From: Sphingomonas sp.
GTDB taxonomy: Bacteria; Pseudomonadota; Alphaproteobacteria; Sphingomonadales; Sphingomonadaceae
DNA: 64,000 nt
Reading direction: 5' to 3'
Assembly (NCBI RefSeq): GCF_013816785.1
Contig: NZ_JACDDV010000002.1
Span: forward strand, 1-64,000
Under the pieces are notes generated by a model that saw nothing but the letters and a program-made list of their open reading frames with translations, searched no databases and was not told where the DNA came from. This document shows, in pieces, positions 59,958 through 64,000 of the stretch (positions are counted from its first letter, which is position 1; each line of letters opens with the position of its first letter). A program made the translations under genes and the position numbers.

Positions 59958-62900
59958 CTAACCGCGCTCCGGGCCTGGCGCGGGTGGCGGCGGCGCCGGC
60001 GGCGGTGGCGGCGTCGGGCATACCTGGTTTGCCACGATCACCAGTCCGTCCGGGCAAGTGATCGTCTCCAGAGCAGCCGGAGGTGGCGGCGGCGGAGCGA
60101 ATTCAACCGGCGCCGGCCGTTCTGAGCGATGCTTGAAGTTCACCGTCATGGCAGCATAGAGAAACCGCCCCATGTAATCCCAGGTACCCGGGAAAGTGTT
60201 CCCGGCGCAGGCCGAAGTCGGGCAGGAGCCGTGTCCTGACGGAATAATCGGCGGGGTCTTGTCGAACACATTGTTGACACCTGCGCGCAGGTTGACCGAG
60301 TCCAGCAACGTGTAAGTCGCTGCGAGGTCGATATAGTCCTGCGGTTTCACGTGCGCATTCAGCTGATCTGCGGAGTTCGGCGCCGTCAACGCCGCATCGT
60401 CGCTGAGCGTCTCCAGGGCGACCTTACCTACGTGACGCCAATTCACAGAAACACCCAGGCCGAAAGGCATTTGAAGGGTAGCACGCGCCTTGTGCCGCCA
60501 CTTTGGCATCGCCGATGTGCTGGCTACCGTGGCACCCGAGCAGACAGTGCCGTAATAGCCTGCGCAGTCGTAAGTGGGGGCGATCCCGTTGTTAACTTTG
60601 TACTTTTTGAGATAGGTTCCGAGGAAGCTCAGCGACAGATTGCCGAGGCCGCCGAGCCGACGGGAATAGGAAGAGTTGAAGTCATAACCGTTGGTCTTGA
60701 TCCGGCCGACGTTCGTCGGAGTGTCGACGATATAACCGGCCCCTGGCCCTGCCGGCACCAGCCAGAGTGAGCCGCCGCCGTCGCGACGGATTAACGAGCA
60801 CGAGGGGGCAATTGTAGTGGCTGTCGAATTGGCGACGCAATCGGAGATGACGGTATCGGCGCCAAACCCCTGGATCGCGTCCTTCAGATCGATGTTCCAA
60901 TAGTCGACGCTGAACGCGAACCGCGGCAGGAAGCGAGGTTGCAGCACGATACCGGCCGTCTTGGTCGTCGCTTTTTCCGGCAGCAGGTCCACATTGCCGC
61001 CAAGCAGGCCGTTATACTGTTCCGACGGATTTGCAGGCGTGTTTTGTCCTACTCGTAAACCTTGGGCGATGCAGCCGTAGTCCGTAGCTTTTATCGTCAC
61101 GCCGGCGCACGGATCGTTCGAACCGTCCAAAGCTACGTGAGGCTGAGTGAACAGCTCGAGAATGTTCGGTGCCCGGCTCGCCCGGTTGTACGACGCACGG
61201 AAGCGGATGTCCGCGATAGGAGCGAACTCGGCCGACAGCTTGTAAGTGTCGGTGTCATATTTGCGGCCGGCGCCGGTCTTGTACCACGACTTGCGGTAGC
61301 CAGCTCCGAACGTTAGCTCGTCGATGAAATTATGCTCGACGATCGGGAGCTGCACTTCGGCAAAGGCTTCATTGACATGGAAGTTTCCGCTGACCGGAAG
61401 CGTCGGAGCTCCCTGGCCGGTCAGATCGCCCGTTATGAATTCTTGATCCGGGGTGAGCGAAAGCTGTTCACGACGATACTCCCAGCCAACGTTAATCCCG
61501 AACCCATTGCTCGCCCATGGCGTCGCGACGCCGAGTTCGCCCAGTTGGCCGGTCAAATTGACGTTGGCAATCTGCTCTGAGGTTTCGCCCGGGTCGACGC
61601 CGTAGACGTTAACGTAATCGATGGCTGCTTGAGAGGGTGTACCAAAATAATTAAATGGTGCGCAGCCCGGGTCGGAACCATCTAGCACCGAGCGGCACAC
61701 TGGCTGCCCAAACGTGGGGCTGCCTGCCCGCGGGTCATTCACTACGTTCACCGACCGTGCCAGTCGCACAGCCGATTGTTCGCCTTCGAAGACCTGCAGA
61801 TATTTGGTCCGGCCGTATTGATAGTAAGCATCGTAGGAGAAAGCGTTGCTCAGGTCACCTCGAGTTCCGATGATCGCGCGATAGGAGGTGTGGCTGAAAT
61901 TGCCGATACGAGGGCCGCCTTCGACGTTGCGCCGGAAAATCTGGAAGAAGCCCTGCTGATACGGTTTACCCTGCGCATCGATAAATGTCTGCGGCGGGGC
62001 ACCCGGATTTGTAGTTCTTGTTAGCGGATAACTGCCCAAATTTCCATTAATGAGGTTTGTCGGACTGCAAACGATCGCCCTTGTGGCGGCCGTCATATAC
62101 GGGTTGTCGCAGTTGATCGTGAAGGTGTTTCCGAAATTGCCTGACGGAGCAATTTGAGCGTTCGTCTTGTCGTCCATGAACATGAATTCGAGATACGGCT
62201 TAATTTGCGGCATGATCTCGTAATTAGCGAAAACGCCGGCGGTATATCGTTCGTCCGGCCGCACCCAGTGATTGAGCGGCGCGAAATTGTACCTCGTTCT
62301 GCCATTCACGATGTCGCCATTGCCGCCACGCGTGTAAAAAGTCGAAGTGCCGCCTGCGGCGTTGGTGTCAGGGACAAAGAGCAGAAAATTACCTTCCGCC
62401 GAGAAGGACGAACCGCCGCATTGCGGATTTATAGCGGCGGGAATTATGCCGCCCTTCTTCCGGACATCGTTGAGCGTACAGGCGCTATAATCCCGGTTGC
62501 CTTGCAAGGCCGCATTCTGCTTGCGGTAGCCGACGTAGCCGACGACATGACCACGGCCGTCGTCGAATCCCGCGCCCAATGAAACTGTCGCGTCGATCGC
62601 GCGCCCGTCCCATACACTGCCCTTGGGGTAGTCGTAGTTTACCCGGTGCAGAACGTTCGTGTTCCTATCTAGCTCATCACAAACTGACCGGCCCCCGCCG
62701 ATGCTGGGGCAGTTATTATTGTGCTGATAGGTCGAAATTTGCCCGTCGAACCGAAGTCCCTCGAATTCGGTGTCCATGATGAAGTTGACGACGCCCGCGA
62801 CCGCGTCCGCTCCATAGACCGACGATGCGCCGCCCGTCAGAATTTCCACGCGTTTGACCAGCGACGCTGGAATGATGTTGACGTCGGCCGCTCCAGTCGA

Positions 62901-63383
62901 ACCTTGGTTCGGGTCGCCTGGTGTAAGCCGCCGCCCGTTGACCAGCGACAAGGTGCGCTTTGCGCCCAAGTAGCGCAGATCGATTTCTGCTGTCCCGGTG
63001 GATGGATTCGGCAGGCTGGGCCCCTGCGGCGCGGCCGCGGAGGGCAACTGGTTGATGAGGTCGTCAATGCGCGTCGTGCCACTCAGCTTGATATCCTGAT
63101 CGCTGATCGTCACGACGGGTGCAGCAGAGGTCAAGTTCGGCTGCGGGATGCGTGAACCGGTGACGACAATGTCAGCCGTCTGGGCAACCTGCTCGCCCGT
63201 TGCGGAGACCGCGGGCGTCGGGTTCGCTTCGACTGGGCCGGCTGGCGGCGCGGCTGCAGGGTCGGCTGGCTGGCTTTGATCGGGAACAGCTGTCGGTGCA
63301 GCTTGCGCAAACGCCGGCACAGCGGACAGGGAAATTCCAGCAAGTACCGTCGTTGCGAGAATGTGAGTGCGAAAACTGATCAT
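59958..63383 (-). CDS. TonB-dependent receptor with Pro-rich C-terminal extension
   Basis: Signal peptide, ADIVVTGSRIPQPNLTSAAPVVTIS, GGASSVYGADAVAGVVNFIM plug motifs, beta-barrel. Confidence 0.95.
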   Translation of the reverse strand: MISFRTHILATTVLAGISLSAVPAFAQAAPTAVPDQSQPADPAAAPPAGPVEANPTPAVSATGEQVAQTADIVVTGSRIPQPNLTSAAPVVTISDQDIKLSGTTRIDDLINQLPSAAAPQGPSLPNPSTGTAEIDLRYLGAKRTLSLVNGRRLTPGDPNQGSTGAADVNIIPASLVKRVEILTGGASSVYGADAVAGVVNFIMDTEFEGLRFDGQISTYQHNNNCPSIGGGRSVCDELDRNTNVLHRVNYDYPKGSVWDGRAIDATVSLGAGFDDGRGHVVGYVGYRKQNAALQGNRDYSACTLNDVRKKGGIIPAAINPQCGGSSFSAEGNFLLFVPDTNAAGGTSTFYTRGGNGDIVNGRTRYNFAPLNHWVRPDERYTAGVFANYEIMPQIKPYLEFMFMDDKTNAQIAPSGNFGNTFTINCDNPYMTAATRAIVCSPTNLINGNLGSYPLTRTTNPGAPPQTFIDAQGKPYQQGFFQIFRRNVEGGPRIGNFSHTSYRAIIGTRGDLSNAFSYDAYYQYGRTKYLQVFEGEQSAVRLARSVNVVNDPRAGSPTFGQPVCRSVLDGSDPGCAPFNYFGTPSQAAIDYVNVYGVDPGETSEQIANVNLTGQLGELGVATPWASNGFGINVGWEYRREQLSLTPDQEFITGDLTGQGAPTLPVSGNFHVNEAFAEVQLPIVEHNFIDELTFGAGYRKSWYKTGAGRKYDTDTYKLSAEFAPIADIRFRASYNRASRAPNILELFTQPHVALDGSNDPCAGVTIKATDYGCIAQGLRVGQNTPANPSEQYNGLLGGNVDLLPEKATTKTAGIVLQPRFLPRFAFSVDYWNIDLKDAIQGFGADTVISDCVANSTATTIAPSCSLIRRDGGGSLWLVPAGPGAGYIVDTPTNVGRIKTNGYDFNSSYSRRLGGLGNLSLSFLGTYLKKYKVNNGIAPTYDCAGYYGTVCSGATVASTSAMPKWRHKARATLQMPFGLGVSVNWRHVGKVALETLSDDAALTAPNSADQLNAHVKPQDYIDLAATYTLLDSVNLRAGVNNVFDKTPPIIPSGHGSCPTSACAGNTFPGTWDYMGRFLYAAMTVNFKHRSERPAPVEFAPPPPPPAALETITCPDGLVIVANQVCPTPPPPPAPPPPAPGPERG

Positions 63384-63456
63384 GCGAGCCCCCTAATAAT
63401 AGAGCGGTCGCAATTCCGGTTTGTGCGAAATGAAGATATCAATTTTTTAAGATCAC

Positions 63457-63475
63457 TCGATCCACAGTATCGAGC
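63457..63475. promoter_or_regulatory. Inverted repeat upstream of TonB receptor
   Basis: CTCGAT-ccacagt-ATCGAG. Confidence 0.35.
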
Positions 63476-63638
63476 GCTAATGAATCAAGGCGCAATCTGC
63501 CCCGGCTGTGTTGTTGCGGTTACAGTTGGTGAATTCACGTGCGGGAGGCGCGCACAAGTCGGCGAGCCAATGTCAAGGCGAATGCCACCTCACAACGGAT
63601 TGCTAGTCTGTTCACAACCGGGATGTGATCAACCGCGA

Positions 63639-64000
63639 TCAGGCGGCTCGCTTACGCTTCGCGACGCTATCGTCCCAATTCATTTGTGTCTCGAAAGCCC
63701 GGGGGCGTCGCTCGAGCGCCGGCTGGCCCGATCGATACTGCGAGGGAGTCACGCCAAACGCCTTGCGAAAAACCGACGTGAAATGGCTGTGGCTTGAAAA
63801 GCCAAGATCGAGTGCGAGCTCCGTGATGTTGTTGCTGTACGGTAGCTTGAGCAGGGCGCGGCTCAGACGCAATCGAAGTTGATACTGGTAGAGCGGCATA
63901 CCCTCGGAACGGGTGAATTCCTGGGTCAAGTATACGGGGCTGACGCTGACCAATTTTGCCATCTGTTGAAGTGAAAGGCGCTCGCCGCTGTGCGCGTGCA
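63639..64000 (-). CDS. AraC-family transcriptional regulator, N-terminal part beyond window
   Basis: YQLRLRLSRALLKLPYSNNITELALDLGFSSHSHFTSVFRKAFGVTPSQYR. Confidence 0.9.
   Translation of the reverse strand, partial: HAHSGERLSLQQMAKLVSVSPVYLTQEFTRSEGMPLYQYQLRLRLSRALLKLPYSNNITELALDLGFSSHSHFTSVFRKAFGVTPSQYRSGQPALERRPRAFETQMNWDDSVAKRKRAA

Overview
64 kb chromosomal window, gene-dense and GC-rich, with gene content and order typical of an alphaproteobacterium of the Sphingomonadales (inference from gene content only). It holds housekeeping and cell-cycle genes (glmM, thiD-VOC fusion, rnhB, ccrM, folP, pntAA/AB/B, uvrC, recO, apaG, surE, dksA, rcdA-like, acsA). A long exopolysaccharide locus spans about 18.4-48.9 kb and includes OPX, a Wzc-like kinase, two ligase/polymerase-type proteins, rfbACBD, several glycosyltransferases, a flippase, asnB and an ABC transporter. 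The end of the window carries a TPR-sulfotransferase, a TonB receptor and an AraC-type regulator. The most interesting element is a lasso-peptide-like RiPP island at about 26.5-32.4 kb inside the EPS locus. It encodes a nucleotidyltransferase, B2 transglutaminase-like protein, HprK-like kinase, Cys2-less asparagine synthetase (cyclase type), PqqD/B1 and a YkgJ-like Cys-rich protein. Between the kinase and the cyclase I found an unlisted 45-aa ORF (29573-29710, MTNISDNSGRKPWSTPRLKSIKAGSAESKKGSGIADGGAGGNNKS). It has a good RBS, a WxxPxL leader motif and a C-terminal Ser, the expected target for a paeninodin-type kinase, but no acceptor acid at the canonical lasso position. Other notable signals: four GANTC sites in two equally spaced pairs upstream of ccrM, a sigma54-type regulator with a receiver lacking the phospho-Asp and a GAFPGA loop, a pnt operon split by an inverted CHASE2-EAL gene, and a 27-aa peptide ORF. 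No tRNA, rRNA, CRISPR or transposase was recognised. All family calls come from reading motifs by eye; no database search was run.
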